64,000 nucleotides of DNA, taken from Isoetes taiwanensis. Taxonomy: Eukaryota > Streptophyta > Lycopodiopsida > Isoetales > Isoetaceae. Below the pieces are notes generated by a model. The model was not told the origin of the DNA and ran no database searches. It worked only from the letters and a program-made list of their open reading frames with translations. This document shows, piece by piece, positions 12,480 to 26,700 of the stretch. A program made the position numbers and the translations under genes. The stretch is from contig JAJEKV010000170.1 of assembly GCA_021234155.1 (NCBI GenBank), positions 186,001 through 250,000 of the forward strand, read 5' to 3'. Every line of letters starts with the position of its first letter. Positions within the stretch are counted from its first letter, which is position 1.

Positions 12480-12811
12480 GGTTTATATTGATGCTGACTA
12501 AGGAAAATGCATTGGGGTTTTGAAGTCCAAAAGTGCTAATATCGGTTTAGTAAGAAGCAGCATTGTATTGCCTTATTTGGACTGAAGTTGAGTATGAGTA
12601 TGTTTTTGCCTCTCTTGCAAGTTGAGATTTGGTCTGGTTACATCTATTGATGGAATTATTTCAACAAGTTTAGCATGGATCCACCATCTTATATTGTGAT
12701 ACTAACAGTGCTACTACTTTGACAAAAGATGATGTATTCCACCCTAAATCTAAGCATATGACATTGCATTATCATTACATGAAGTTGGAGGTGAAGACAC
12801 ATGTTTTGTGA
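12480..12811 (+). pseudogene. Ty1/copia RNase H relic
   Basis: A decayed copia polyprotein end. In the frame running to 12811 one reads EYVFASLAS, stop, DLVWLHLLMELFQQV, stop, HGSTILYCDTNSATTLTKDD and VFHPKSKHMTLHYHY. These match the copia RNase H signature (TEAEYxA...WLxxLL...YCDNxSA...NPVFHxRTKHIxxxYHF). Upstream, SKKQH-like residues near 12550 fit the WSSKKQ motif. In-frame stops show that it is dead. Its orientation is opposite to the LTR edge at 11012, so it belongs to another insertion. Confidence 0.8.
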
Positions 12812-14328
12812 TATTGTCCATTGAGCTCGATGGTTGCGGATATTTTATGTGGCTTGGCAATATTTGTGAGGGTTGGCTTGATAAACAGGAGCACCGAACT
12901 GAGTGACGTCCATGTCCTGTAAAGCAGCCCAAGATATTAAAGGTTTGGCAGAGTCAAAACACACTATACATAAGCATATGATATGCATATAAAAGAGGTG
13001 TCCAGATTTTCTTTTAACTTCCACAAAGGTATCTTTTAATCGGGCATGGGACCAAGGCTACAAGAAAGTGTTTGTAGAGCATCCTTTCGTCATTTTTTAT
13101 AAATGATTTGAAAGAACAAGAAGCAACTTCTATGTCATGCCAGAAAACATTTACGAAAGAAATTTGTGATAGACTGAAATTGTAAGGAAGGTGGTGAGGA
13201 TGCTTTGCTTGCCTCTCGCTTGATATGAAGAGCAGCTTTCCATATAGAAATTCTCCATATAAAGCTCATCCATATAGAGCTCAAACACTCGTATATATAT
13301 TGTATCTCAAAATCAATCAGCATGCCTTTCATTGTGGGATTATAGTTGTTCGTATTCATTGTACTTGCTTGTTTGATGTGCAATTTAGGGGATTGTATTC
13401 AAATTCAAGTTTGAATATAGATCAATTTGCAAGTTAAGTATAGATCAAAGAGAGCCATAAATTGAAAGTGAACAGTCCCATGCATTTTGGCAAATGACAT
13501 ATTTTATTAAATGGCCCGACTATGATGCCATTTCATGTTTACTCACTGCTTTAGAACACCAATGATGAGTGCATGATATAGGCTTGCAACTATGGAGCCA
13601 ACGCATTAGGTTACTGGCCAATTCATAATTATGAAAATATGGGGTAAGAAATATGGCGTCTAACATGGAGGTACCCATAAAATGAGAGCCAATCTCTATA
13701 GCGGTCTGTCAAATCTTCAATCCAGCCCATTCACTATAACAAACCCAATAGATTGAGAGGATGCAAAGGACATGATTTTTCAAGAAGAATGAACTATTAT
13801 TGCTGTATTGTGCAAATATAGTTCACCACCTGGTTTCTGCTAGGACTAACAAACGCAATAGACAGAGGATGCAAAGGGCGTAATTTTTCAAGAAGAATGC
13901 ATTACTATTGCTGTATTCTCCCCATATACTATATGTCTTAAGTGTTTAGGTAAGCAAGCAAAGTCAGCCGTAAATAGAAAATGCTGGTCTAGGAACAGCT
14001 AAAACTAGTGTTTTATGCATACATGTGAATGCAGCATAGGTTACATATGTTCAGTGGCTGGTTACTAAACCGAGCAAGACACCAATGAGCAATAGTAAAG
14101 TGCCCATTTTCATGAATCATGACAGCAACAAGTTAGTTTTAAGGACTGCAACCCTTTGTCAAAATTACACATTATATTGCTATTTATAGACCTCAAGACT
14201 TCAATATCCAGCATCGCATTTTTTTACCAAAAAAAAGACAATGTACATGAAATCCCAACCCATTACCCAATACGGGAAAAAAGTGATAAAAATCCCTAAT
14301 TTTCCCCTCCTTTTCTCTATGTACCATG
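12812..14328. other. Intergenic 3' of MAD1
   Basis: No coding signal. The segment at 13016-13065 (CTTTTAAC, then CCACAAAGG, then CATGGGACC) may be a very diverged copy of the family A short retroposon. The final part holds the MAD1 3' UTR, which I cannot delimit. Confidence 0.4.
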
Positions 14329-17300
14329 TCATGAAATTGTGGTTCTATTGAAAAGTTCCAAGGTCAAGTTTGCAACAAAGGCAGGAATAGATTTAAAACC
14401 TCGAAGGAACGTAGCAACCTGACAAAAAAGAAAACTGATGTAAACAGGGATCTCCTTCCATTATATTTCAGATTAACTTGGATAAAAATACCTGTCTCGC
14501 AATTTCAGGAGTAGATGTGTAGTCGTTTGCCTTCACAGAGACCAGAATACCATTAGACAAAACTTATCTGCCATTAAATCTTTTAAGACAAGCTAACTAC
14601 CAGCAAATCTATCCGTCCTTTTGCATTGTTGTCCAATGTGTACTGAAATTCTAGCACTTCATGTTGCGATTCTTTTGAATATATTGATTTCAGAGTAATA
14701 ATTGTAACAGGCATATCAGGTTTTTCATCCATTAATATCTGCATGCAAACAAGTTGAAGAATGAGTGACAGATAAACAAGGAAACACCTCAAGACTTCAA
14801 GTCCCATAAACATGATGCAAAAATGAATTAGCATACTCAGAAGACAGAAAAATCCATAGTGTCAATCTAGAGCATAAGTGAGAGCCATTAGAAAAAGCAG
14901 TACCTCAAAACCAAAAATTAGACTACATGCCTTTCGAAAGGTCATAGCTTTATCTGCAAAAACTTGCACCAGTCTGAAAATGCAGGTTACAACATCTCTG
15001 TCCAGGAAGGGATTTTATTTCAAGATAATTCAGGATATACTACCTGCTCTCTCGCTTTTTCAACGTTGCACTCTCCTGCTCCAGAACTGCAACCTTTTTC
15101 GTAAGATTAGCAATCTCATTGTCATATTTGTCTGCGAGTAAAGTATTAGTGTTTTACTTGACAAAATAACATTTAGGAAAAAGCAGCAGAATGAAAAGTA
15201 ACCCCCATCTAGACAGCCAGCATACCAGAGCCTGCCTGAGAAATTTCTACTTTAAACTCGTTGCTGCTATCATGTCCAAGGGTTTGACGGAGTCGAAGCA
15301 CTCTTGTAGTAGAAGGGTTGAATTCACCACATCCTAGCTGTAAAGGTACCATGTAACATCACATACTTAAGGCAGAATAATTGGTTATGAACAACCGCAT
15401 GACAGACAAATGCACAGGTTTCGCCTTTCAAAAGAAGTTCCTTGCTACTGCTCTCTAGAGATGATACTGACTCAACAGAAACGTAGTTTAAAGGAGACAT
15501 CCTGCAACAAGCTGAATTTCCAACCAGACTCTCACATGCAGCTCTCAAACAACCATCCCACTCTGCAGCAGAAAGGTTGCTTTCTGGATCTTGAACATGA
15601 CATATCAAGTTCATGAAAGTCAGTATAAACTTTTTAGAAAAGTTTTTGATGGCATTTTGACATGGTTGCAACTAAGGTAATAAAAGTATGCATTTCGAAG
15701 AGGAAGACATGCTATGGCATCTAGACTGCATATCTATGCTTCAATTGAACTGATGCCAGACTAGTACCTTTTTCTCCAATATGCCAATCTCATGCCGAAG
15801 TTGAGAACCCTCTCGATCCAGAGACACAATCTTTGCCTCCGCCTTCTTAAGCTCTAGTTCAAGCCTTTCTGTGTTATTACGTTGCTCTTTTAGAAGACAA
15901 ACTTTAGTTTCCAGTTCCATTTCTGTGTTTCTTAGGGTTTGTTGGGACTCTGTTAATGACAGCTCCAATTCCTGCATTAGCCATCATGTTTGCTACAGAA
16001 TAGACCAGTATGCTTCAACTTAAAATTCTCTAGAACAAAAATGCTAAAACGTTCACCTCTATACGTTTCAATTTTGACTTTTCTGGTGTGCATGGCACTT
16101 CTGAACCATCAGCCAAAGGTTTTGCATGTAATAGCATAGATTCTTCCATATCATAGGAGGCAATAACAGCCTTTAAACCATCCCTTTCTTTAGCCAACAA
16201 GGATATCTGTGAATATGCAAGGGGAAGCATTAATCACAATATATAGAAAATGACCCTAGGTAATCTCCAAGCAATACACCTGACGTTCAAGGCGGTGCAC
16301 ATGATCCTCTGCATCAGCAGTGGCAGCCTTAGCAGCAGCGGCAGTAGCATTAGCCTCGACCTTTTGTAAATCAGATTTCTCAAGCAATGATTGTAGCTCC
16401 TCTAACTTGGCACTTAACTCCCCAATCCTTGCATGTGCACCCATTGTTTCCCTGTATAACAAAACATCATTAAATGCTTTTCTGTTGGGGAGAAAGCCGC
16501 ATTACTAGAATGGTTTTGACTAAGCAGTACGATGTCAATCAAGAGTGAAAACTAATAGGCTAAGACTTATGCTAGTGCTATGTCATTCAAGAGAAAAGAC
16601 TAATAGGCTAAAATATTATGCAGTTGTCCGAACAGCCATATGGCATTCTGCAAGGTTCTGGCTTCCTAAACAGCTATAGTAAACTAGCTACAGTGTTACA
16701 CACCTCAAAAGAGGCCAAGTCTGGCTACCATGGACCCCTGGTTACCCATTCCTTGAGTTCCTTGGACTTCCAATGTCAAACTTGAATTGATCCCACGGTT
16801 CAACGCTGCAACATAGTGGAGTTGCAAATCATCTCCGGAATGATTCTAGCTTGTGCCAACATCGTTGGAGCTTCTTAACCCTAAAGGGTTGCATATGCTG
16901 CCTACCACAGCCTTAAATCCGTCTCTGGAATCCAACCCAAGCGACCACCATTTTGATAGCCAAGGTGGTGTGTGCCTCCTTCGAGAGCCATGATCCCTTA
17001 TATAGCGCACACAATCTGAGTGGCACTGCAACTTAACTAAATGGCTACATGCACCTCACTAGCACCTACACCACCCCGTAGTAGGTGTTATATGGCTCCT
17101 GATCCATGGACGTCCCTTAGGGCCTAGCATATGCATGCGACATGCCCAACCCCCAATACTAATACTGTAACATACAGGAGAATTACTAATAGCCCGTTGA
17201 TGTTTGCATACATCCAGCTTTTCAACTCAACTTGCAACTGCAAGCTTGCTTACAAGTGATATTCAGTGACAAATACAGCAGCAAATCAGATAGCTAAACT

Positions 17301-20115
17301 CTGTATGATATGAGGTTTGTCTACTTTCAGTAATATATAGATACGAAAATCAAATTGTTACAGCCTTATAATGAGGATGGGAGAAAACAAGCAAGGCTGC
17401 AAAATAAAGGAAATAAAGAAGCCACTTTGTCTTTTACACATAAAGGAACCATGAAAACATTTGACAACCTAAGTGAGTATTTAGAAAAGAGGGTTCAATA
17501 AGCTAAAATAATTTATTCACAATCTCGTATAGACCCTATGCCTAGGAAGGAGAATAGAGCATATGCCAACATCAACATCAACAACACAAGCACAACACAA
17601 AATATAATCACCACATTTCTCTTAGTCCAAACTTAGTGCTTATGTATATCAATGTTTAAAATGCTTCTCCAAATGTAGAAGCTTAGTGCTTATTGTTCTA
17701 GCAAGACACTCACAAACAACATAATACAAATATACCTTTGAAGTTCTTTGAATTTTTGAAGTATGTCATCCTGGGTATCTACCCCTGGAATCTCTTTCAT
17801 CATGGCCTTCCATGCCTGTATCTCATTTTGTAAGCTTTCAAAATTAACCTGTAATTCGGTGCTGTTACCTAGTGCCTGCTCTGCCCTTTTGCTGCGTCTC
17901 CTTTCAGTTTCGAGTTGTTCTCTCAACACATTCACATTAGAGTGGTAGTGCTTTAGTCGGTTAGCTTCCTGTATCTCTTCTGCCTGTACCAAAATAAGCA
18001 TTTTAAATGCGCGAGGAAAATCAATATGGGTCCATCACTGGAAAGAACAATACAACAAATGATGGCGACATACACCGCGTTCGAGTTCTTCCCGAAGATG
18101 CTTAATGATCACATCAGCCTCATTGTTCTCATGAGATACAGAAGTTGACATTGAGACACTTGCAAGTTTAGATTCCAACTCTTGTTTCTCATTCAGGCAC
18201 TGCAACCAAGATGACAAAAATAAAGAAACCATAGTAAATGAGACCAAACAATACAATCTAACTGATGAAATGGTACTTATGCGGATCTCCAAGGAAGCTT
18301 TTATGCTTGCTAACCTCATTAAGGAGTGCTTGCAAAGTCTCACACTGTTTGTGTAGTGTATTTGCTTCAGATACTGCTGAGTCTGCACGTCCCTTTTCTA
18401 TCATAAACTGTAACAAAACCAATAAGAAGATCATTCTATACAAATGAATCTACTTAGGAGAAACAACGACAAAATTACCTCAGCTCTCAATCTAGATATT
18501 GCTGATGTATTGTCATCATTTATTTCCTGATATTCTCGTTGCAGCCGTGCTATCGTAATGGCAGAATCTTCCTGAAGTTCATCTCTCTCCCTTTGACATG
18601 CAAGAATCTTACCTTCTGCTTCTCTTGCTTTTGATTCTGCTTCGGCTCCTTTACTCATCTCAAGTTGAAGTTGTTCCTGCAAATAGAATCACTTTAGCAT
18701 TTGTTTCTGATGGCGCTTTCCTGATCTAATTATTGGAGCAAGCAGCAAGTTTGGGAATGGATAAAATTTACAGAAAGGGGTGACAGTTCCCATAATGGAT
18801 AAAGGAGGAAAGATAAGAATGAAGTTTTTCACAATTCTCATTTCAATGACCCCAGATGTTGAGTTCCACAACTCTAAAATATAATATCCAGACCTGAAGC
18901 TCGTGACAACGTGTTAGTTGGTTCCGGAGCCGCTCTTCAGCCTTCTGATACTCCTCAGTACGCTGCTTACGAAGGGCAGCTTCTTGTGCAGTTATGGCAG
19001 CCAAGGATTGATGTAAACTGTTTGACTGCTCCACTAACTTTTTCTTCTCCGAGTCTCACAAAGTCAGCAAGAACAATCAAATTAGAAACATGTCTATTAT
19101 CATCTGCTAAGAGAGATGGGGAGAGAGAGATAGATAGGTAGGTAGGTAGATTTATTAACGTCTACTAGAGAGCACATATGCCAACAAGGAATTAGAGGAT
19201 GGGAACTTCCACTTTCATATCAAATGTTTTTTATTTTCATGGTTAAAATCCTTTGTCTACAAGTGAGGAGCATCTCACTAATGTCGCGGCATGCCATGCT
19301 GCCAAGAATTAAAACGCCATCAATTGCAAGCAATCAAATATCTTCCATAATGTAACGGTTACAGCAAATAAGAAGTTCGACTCTAACTAGCCCTTGGAAA
19401 ACAAAGACAGGCCAATTAATTTTTCAATTATTGGAATTGGAAAGGTATGGAATCCTCGGCGCATGAAAGGACAGTGAATTATGCGGAACTAAGTTGTTGA
19501 ATAGTTGGCATATATATTCAGACAGGCATTACGATGGTGTTACTAAGCAATAGGCATGCTTTATTGCTAAAACAATAAATATTTCTTACCTGCAGCCTCA
19601 AGCTTTTCCTGTAGAGATCGAATGATGTGCTCGTAGTCAAGAACTTGCTTCTCGCGCAGATTCAATGTTTCGAGGAATTCAGATTTCACCTGTCATTTCA
19701 TGTACACTTTCTAGTGCAAGCTGGCTTCAAAAACACTAATTTGGCTAAAGTTGCTCACTAATACCATAACATTCTTGAACTTGAGCTACAACCAATCATC
19801 ATCAAACCACTTGAGTGCAATCACTAACTATCGAAAAGGCTATCAGCATTAACGGATAGAAGAGAGCTTAGAAAAACTAACCATGTTCCGGCATTTGTAT
19901 GTACAGCTTGTTTCGCTCCAACCCAAGAAGTCAGGATCATGAAAGCCATCTTGAAGGGAACACAGCTCTCCATCAAGCTCAGGAGCTGCCCAAAGCTCAT
20001 TTCCAGGGGCAGCTAGTTCCCAGGCACCTGCATCACTATCTTCCGGAAGCTCCTGGGGCTCGGCAGGAAGGGGATCAGGACGTGGCCTCTTGCCCACCGG
20101 AGTTCGAAGCATCAT
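14329..20115 (-). CDS. MAD1: Mitotic spindle checkpoint protein MAD1, complete, 16 exons
   Basis: MAD1 binds MAD2 and recruits it to unattached kinetochores; between mitoses it sits at the nuclear pore. My GT-AG model is: 19882-20115, 19590-19689, 18894-19054, 18479-18676, 18315-18407, 18074-18199, 17736-17983, 16280-16451, 16057-16206, 15768-15971, 15226-15337, 15044-15131, 14904-14973, 14601-14738, 14492-14530, 14329-14418. All phases join, giving 740 codons plus TGA, close to the usual plant length. The start MMLRTPVGKRPRPD and CTYKCRNMVKSEF fit plant MAD1. Residues about 80-600 are coiled coil, with LREELERG and IPGVDTQDD conserved. The C-terminal fold covers about 629-740: VFADKAMTFRKACSLIFGFE, LMDEKPDMPVTIITLKSIY and SIPAFVANLTLELFNR. 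At the position of the animal RLK (Bub1-binding) motif the sequence is RLV. Introns are mostly short; intron 7 is 1284 bp. It is intact and very likely functional. Confidence 0.95.
19118..19175 (-). mobile_element. Microsatellite-tailed short retroposon end (family B) in MAD1 intron 2
   Basis: A GA/TAGA/TAGG run (19118-19150) is followed on the plus strand by TTTATTAACGTCTACTAGAGAGC. The same TT-x-ACGTC-x-CTAGAGAGCA core follows a GGAA run at about 43828-43880. It is similar in layout to family A (microsatellite, then TTAACGTC) but differs in sequence after the core. It lies within an intron (19055-19589) and does not disturb splicing in my model. Confidence 0.45.
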
Positions 20116-23100
20116 GGTGAGAGGGAAACGTTTAAAATGTCTACTCCTCTAAGGAGAGTTGTCTATCACTCTCAACCGTCGGATGAGGAGGATAATCGCT
20201 TTCCTAAAACAAGATTTTTCGTCAGCCGTCGGATGAGGAGCATAATTGATTCAATTCAATTTCATAAAACTTGTTATTAGGTAGTATACTAGAACTAGAA
20301 AAATGCTCACCTCGGTGGGTTTGCGTTTTCTTTTTCAAGGGTTTATGGGATTTGTTTTTAACATTTAATATGAACCATTGATTTTGAGCATATCCCCAGT
20401 ATCATACCAAATCAATGGCTCACATCTTTTTCCTCAAAAAATGCTTCGCCACTTCCTAAGGTCGATTTCCAACACGGAGACATTTAAATTGACCATGACT
20501 AAATTCGGCCAAACAAAAACCCAAATTGTAGCCGCCCCAATGACTATCGCACTCTGATTCCTGAACAACATGCTGCCGGATTACTATTGCATGGTCGGAA
20601 GATGGCCTGGCATGGTCGGAAGATGGCGGGAAAGGACAGAAGATGGCCGGGTATGCAGCATCAGAATATCTACATGGCGGCCAAAAGAGTAAGAGAGCAA
20701 TCCTGTTCGTCTGCCAAAAAAAAAAGCGAACAAGAATGCAAAACCGAAGGCTTGAATCGCAAGCCCCGCAAACTCAACGGAAGCTCTATAGGAGAAGCAC
20801 AAATTAATGAACCACGTAAAGTCGGTTGTTCTTGTAATGGTATTCAGGGTCTCTAAACGAAATGAATGGAAGTGCATTTGGAATCTCCTTCTATAGGACA
20901 AGCCCAAATTATTGAACCACAGTCAGCTGGCCTTTCTATGGCCTCTCAACAACCTAAAGAAAAAACAGAACAACAATACGACAACAAAACTCCCGCCACA
21001 TCGCCAAAGCCCTACAAGAAAATCGCTTGAACTCCATACTTTTTCTGCTTGAACTTGCTTGCGCAAAATCTAAGTCGAATTATCTACAGCGGAACAAGGA
21101 GATGCCGTTTCCATTCAATCATCCCTCTGAGCATCTCTGCTCCGCCGCACCTGCAAAATTAGAGAACCCAGGCTCGAAAAAGGAAGTGGCCTGAAACGCT
21201 ATCCACGCCCTACAATTTAGCATGAAAAATAGCCAACCATGGCAACAATAAACTTGCAAACACATCAAAATTAGAAACTAGACCACTAAATGCAAACAAG
21301 CTGCATACAATACGCACCAAGAATCTTAGTCCTAACCATTGCCAGAAGGCCCTCCCACAATACCAAACTCAAACGTTGGAAGTTTATGTGATTAGGTGAG
21401 GGTTCGAAAAAGTGGGGTTAAAATTCCGCTTGGAATTCAAAATTTTCAATTTAGATTTTTGGATGTCCGCAAAATTCCAGTACAAAATAACATAGTTTAG
21501 TGTAAAATCCGGTATATTCGAATCTTGTTCTATATTAAAATTCGGTACGTATTATCTATAGGCGGCAAATTGTCTGGTAAGGCTTAGAAAGTTTTTCGAA
21601 CCCTGAGGATGATTTTTATTGTTGTGGTATAAGCTTTCACTTCAATCCCCCCTTTTTTTTTGACGCGTCTATCCATGAAGCCAGTTTGGACCATTTATGA
21701 AGTTGCTTCTACATTATAGATGCGGTGTTGTTAAAATGAATGATGCCAGTCTTACAAGACTGCTTGATATTATTGGGAAAAACATTCTGGTTCAGGTCCA
21801 AATAGGGCCACTTTGTATATACGTCGAGAATTTTAATGTGTGCACTCCATTGTAGTAAAACAAATTTCCACTTGTTGACATATAGGAAAGGGAAATTTCG
21901 AATAACCCTCCCCACCCCCAGTATTTTATGAGCCTTTAGTCTGTGATCAAAGCATTGTCCCCTTCTATTGCTAATTAATACATCAGCAAAAATAGAAGTA
22001 GATTGGGCCTCTTCAATGGCCTCTTAAATAGAATCTAGATGAGCTCTTTTTTGATAATAATAACAAAAAAGCACCATCATTAGCAACTGCAACTCTTGCT
22101 TGAGAACACGGAGCTTGATCAAGCGCTTTTTGAAGCTTTGACCACAATACATTCGTTTGCTTTAGCACCACTAGAAGTGGAATATCAATTGCTTGTGCAA
22201 AAAGTGTGATCCATTCTATTATAAATCACCTCAATGTCATCAATGTTCTGTTTGTCAGTTATCTACATCCTTCCTGCACCAAGATGTGGTTTTCTTGAAA
22301 TGACCATAATATCTACAAGAAATTTATCGCGGCAGCCAAGGCCGCCGCGAACATTTCTCTTTGCCGACGCCCTATGTGTAGGGAAGAGAACCAGTGCTCG
22401 AACATTTGTTTGCTTATCCTCTTTCCAATAATGGAAGCATAGACATGGAAAAAGTTCATGGCCTCTTCAATCTAATCCTCCAAGTTGGTTGACTTCAAGA
22501 GTCATAAAAAAAAGGGGGAAAAGGATTATGAGTGTGCTTATGATGAATGCCGACATGTAGAAATTTATTCCCACAATCTAGTTGTTTTGCTTATGATAGA
22601 AATTTGGAGTTCAGATTCTAATAGATTTATTAATACAATTGAGTATCCTTCAAACTGGACATCTCAAATCATCCTATTTCACAATTCTTTTGCTTCTTCA
22701 CAATTTCATTTTGTTTATTGAGGATCTTTTTAGCCTACGCAAAAGCAAATGCAGTGCAAGGTATTGGTCAACTATTATTAATGTACTAAAGGAGGCACAT
22801 ATTAAAACTTGAAGGTCATTCATGTATTAAGTTTGTTGGTATAGCAGCTTGATTGAGTGCTAAGGTTGTGGTCGCAGAATTTTGAGCAACTTTAGATCAA
22901 CTTCTTTTAATCTTCCTCATATTCTGGTGATCCTTTTGTGTAAATTGAGTATCGAACATGCCCATGTGGTGCATCAAGATACTATGTAATAACATATTAT
23001 ATCAACTATTACAACACGACAGTATATAGTAACCTTGAAGAATGTAATAAAATATCACATCAGTTGTTCTTTGAAGAGCTATTACAAATAGAAGGTGCAT

Positions 23101-23580
23101 TACCATCCCTATAATGACTTTTCGATAATATAGAATCTTACATCCCATGTCATGTTTCAAAGCCTAAAAATACTGACAAAGAGTTACAATATAAGACACG
23201 GCCATAACAAACAAACATCAGCCAATGAAACAAAACTCAGTCGATAATTGTGATGCAAAAGAACCCGTATTACACAAAGTTGTCTTGCAATTTTGCACGT
23301 TCTTGTTCTGTTTCTGACATCTTGTTTTGTTTGTTACAGAGGGAACTGCTCACCCTAGCATTCAAAATGAACATGCAGCAATATGGCTCTTAGAGCTTAA
23401 TTAGCATCTGCAAAAAGAGAGCAAAATTTCAGAAATTGACTGTTTTGATGATGTTTCAAATGCCTCTCATGGCATACCCATCTACTCTCACTGCAACACA
23501 AAAATCTAGATCTCGCAAGGATATCCATGAAGCTCGATCAGCCACATGACCTGTTGAAGCTTCACAACCTAAAAGCTTGC
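20116..23580. other. Intergenic upstream of MAD1, no supported gene
   Basis: The MAD1 promoter must lie at its left end. CCGTCGGATGAGGAG is repeated about 49 bp apart (near 20177 and 20226), and a motif of about 17 bp, GGTCGGAAGATGGC, is repeated at 20593-20655. The rest is AT-rich with only short, overlapping open frames and no protein similarity I recognise. Confidence 0.4.
20625..20633 (-). promoter_or_regulatory. E2F-like site upstream of MAD1
   Basis: GGCGGGAAA (minus strand TTTCCCGCC) matches the E2F consensus TTTSSCGC. It lies about 510 bp upstream of the MAD1 start codon, inside a short triplicated motif GGTCGGAAGATGGC. E2F sites are common in plant cell-cycle promoters. One nine-base match could be chance. 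Confidence 0.35.
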
Positions 23581-23779
23581 ACTAGAGGCAGGTCGTGGCA
23601 AAAGTAGCAAGCAATATCCTTCTAATCTATCAAGATATCCTAGAAGCAAAAAAATAGGAGAGCCTCAATTGTTTCTATTGTACTAGAGGCAGGTCGTGGC
23701 AAAAGTATCAAGCAATATCCTTCTAATCTATCAAGATATCCTAGAAGCAAAAAAATAGGAGAGCCTCAATTGTTTCTAT
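23581..23779. repeat. Recent tandem duplication, 2 x 101 bp
   Basis: Copies begin ACTAGAGGCAGGTCGTGGCA at 23581 and 23682 and run through GAGAGCCTCAATTGTTTCTA. I see about one substitution between them (AAAAGTAGC against AAAAGTATC), so the event is young. It is non-coding. Confidence 0.95.
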
Positions 23780-26700
23780 AGATTTATCAGGGTAAACTTC
23801 AAAAGCCAGAAACCCATACGGAGCTAAGAATGCTATTTAGAGAAACTCACATCCTTCCTTGAATTTGTCTTCTTTAAATTATTTGGAGATGTAGGATACT
23901 CATGCAAAAACTCAAACATGATTTCCCACAAAATAGAAGGCACTTGCCTCTGATTCGAGAGCTTGAACCTGCTTAAGACTGCCCATGAAACAGACTTAAA
24001 TGAAGCCACGACCATACCTGTTAATATGGTGCTGAAGACGATGATGCACTCATGCAAAGGAGTAAAGCTATGAATTATTTAGCAAACAGCATCTAACAAG
24101 AAGAACTTTAGACCCAATATCTGGCATCCACATGAGCATTATATTATGGCAGAATTTCTGCTTTGCAGGTTGTAGATGAGCCGAAGCCCCACTGGATGGT
24201 AGAATTGATAAAAAAAAAAAGAATAGGAGGACAAATAGCAAAACGATCAAGAAAAAGTTGTTCCAGTCCAAAATCGTGAAAGAAACAGCAAAAGGTGAAT
24301 ATAATGACTGTACCATTGCAAGCAGATGAAGATTAACCCTGAAAACAGAGAAATAAAAATGTCACATTTATCTTGGGCTGAGAAAACTTCCATTGCATCA
24401 AATGCCAGCTAAAAAAATAGCTATCAAATAGGGCCTTTTGATGCAAACCCCTCAACCCCTCAATGTTCTAGTATTGAAGGCAAGAACAAACATTTCCCTC
24501 TGATTTTAAATGTGTGTGCTCCAAAGCTGTGGGTTGCTATGGTTCTAGATAAATGAGGATGATGCTAAGAGTTAAATTCGTACATTTAAGTTTCTCTTCT
24601 TAAGCCTTGCATCTTCAAATTAGGCCTACAACCTTCATTATGCCGCAAGCTCAAAGATTTTTTATTTTTTCAATGTTTTGCTATCAAACCTATATGATTT
24701 CCAACTCGTAATGCATAAATCCCCAAAATTATTGCGATACATGGTATTGAGATAAGGACACCATTGGTCTGTGTGGACCAATGAATAATTCAAAGACTCA
24801 AATCCATGGCATGCCATTTTGGCATGTTATGTCTTGACTGGAAGCTTCTTTCTGAATCTATTTTTTCCTATTTACCATCTTTGTAGCATTGATGGACCAT
24901 TAGGTCATAGAAGTAAAGGCCAAAAAGCCTAATTTAATGTCTTTAAGACTCAGTACTTCTATTGGATAGGCATTTATATTTTTTTGTTGGATAGGCATTT
25001 ATATCTTGCAAATTTGGATGGCAAATTGCAATTTTAACTCAACCCTCAATCATAGCAAAAGGGGCTTAAGTTAGGCAAGCCAAATATTTGGCCGGCTTTC
25101 CTTAACGTTTTGCATCGTATATCTTCTTGTTTCGCATAGATCTTCTAGTATTGTTATAAATTGCCAAATCTTCTCTCTTGCGATCCCTTCTCTGAGAATT
25201 TTTATCCATTTTGTGTTTCTTTTTTGCATTCACATGATCCAGGACTATGGCAATGATAATCCTGGTAATATTTTTAATGTTCGTCGTGTCGTCTGTTCTT
25301 GCTGATTTTCTTGCACCGAAGAAACCAAGGTTAAACTACAAAAAGCATTTATAATCAGTGGGTTATAGTGGTATCAGATTGGCCATAGCTGACAGCAAGG
25401 AAGTAATGTACATGCATCAACGAGAACATCTACCCAAATTTTTATGCGTTCATGAGGTCAAATGACTAGTAGAAAACTTAAGAGAATTCACAAAGACATG
25501 GAAATCTTGTGATAGGTTCCTGGCCAAGAGGATGCCCACTTCTTCTTCATTATTTGCAAGAGGCTGTGCATTAAGATCAGTGAATATTCCCTCTCTGGGC
25601 ATTCTGTCTGAACCCAAAGCTGAGTTGGTGACGAAGATGTCTTTCCCTCATTCTATGCTAGATCCATATGCTTTTTCGTCCCCAACATAGAAGTCTTGTT
25701 ACGTCCAAGGACACTAAGGTGCTTGTTGCAATAAAGCTGTTGTTGCGCAGTATTGGAAGGAAGAAACCCCTGATTTTTTATCCTGATAAGATGCAACTGG
25801 AGACTTCTTAGTCTGTTGTATGCTTATGAAACTTTGTTTTGTAACATTGGTAGGTGGGGTCTATATCTACGATAACATAGTAGAAGTATTTGATGCGGGA
25901 TTTCCATGTGATGGGCTTAACCTCGAAAGCTGAGGAAGCTTGCAATGCAGAAGACTGATGTGAAGGAGAGGCATCATCTCCTGCCATTTTTTAGAATGAA
26001 AAATTTCCTTCCTGCAAGTCATCTTTAAGATTCAGGTAAATCTGTAATGAAGCATGACTGTAGATCTTGAGATACTCATTTCCAAGGAGCGAACACTTAC
26101 AATAAGAATAAGCATGCTGGCCGTTCTTTTGCCCACTGTATTTGCAAATCGGACTCTAAGATTCTTTTTGCAAAAAAAGAATTTTCAAAAATACCTTTCG
26201 GAGCCTGAGGGCGTGTTTCTCTGTGCCCAAGAAATAAGGGAAAACTGGAAAAGGGCATGGAAGAGCTTTTATCTATGACCCTTAAACAGACAGGTAGAAA
26301 TACACAACAGACCCTTCACAGGGCCTAAGTCACGAACAGCTCAAAAACTTCAAAACTCCAAAATAATATTTGACATCACCCATAGCTAGGTACTGGCCAT
26401 GCCGTCTCTCCTCTGCATGCAAACAAATATCGATGCTGGCAAAGCCCTCCATTTTTTTTTCTTACCTTAATTGTAATGGAAATAGGACAGGTGTGGAAGC
26501 CTCAACATCCCCATGAGCGAGAACAACTTCCCCAAATTTGGCCTATCTCGGCCTCCAGTGCAACAATCGAGTCGCCCTCAATTCAACAGCGGCGACTCGG
26601 ATTGGTTGCCTGCATCTAACATTTGCAATATTCTAGAATGGGACTCGCAAGAAACCAACAAACTGCCCGACTACCAGAGAACTTCCTTACAAACTAGGAT

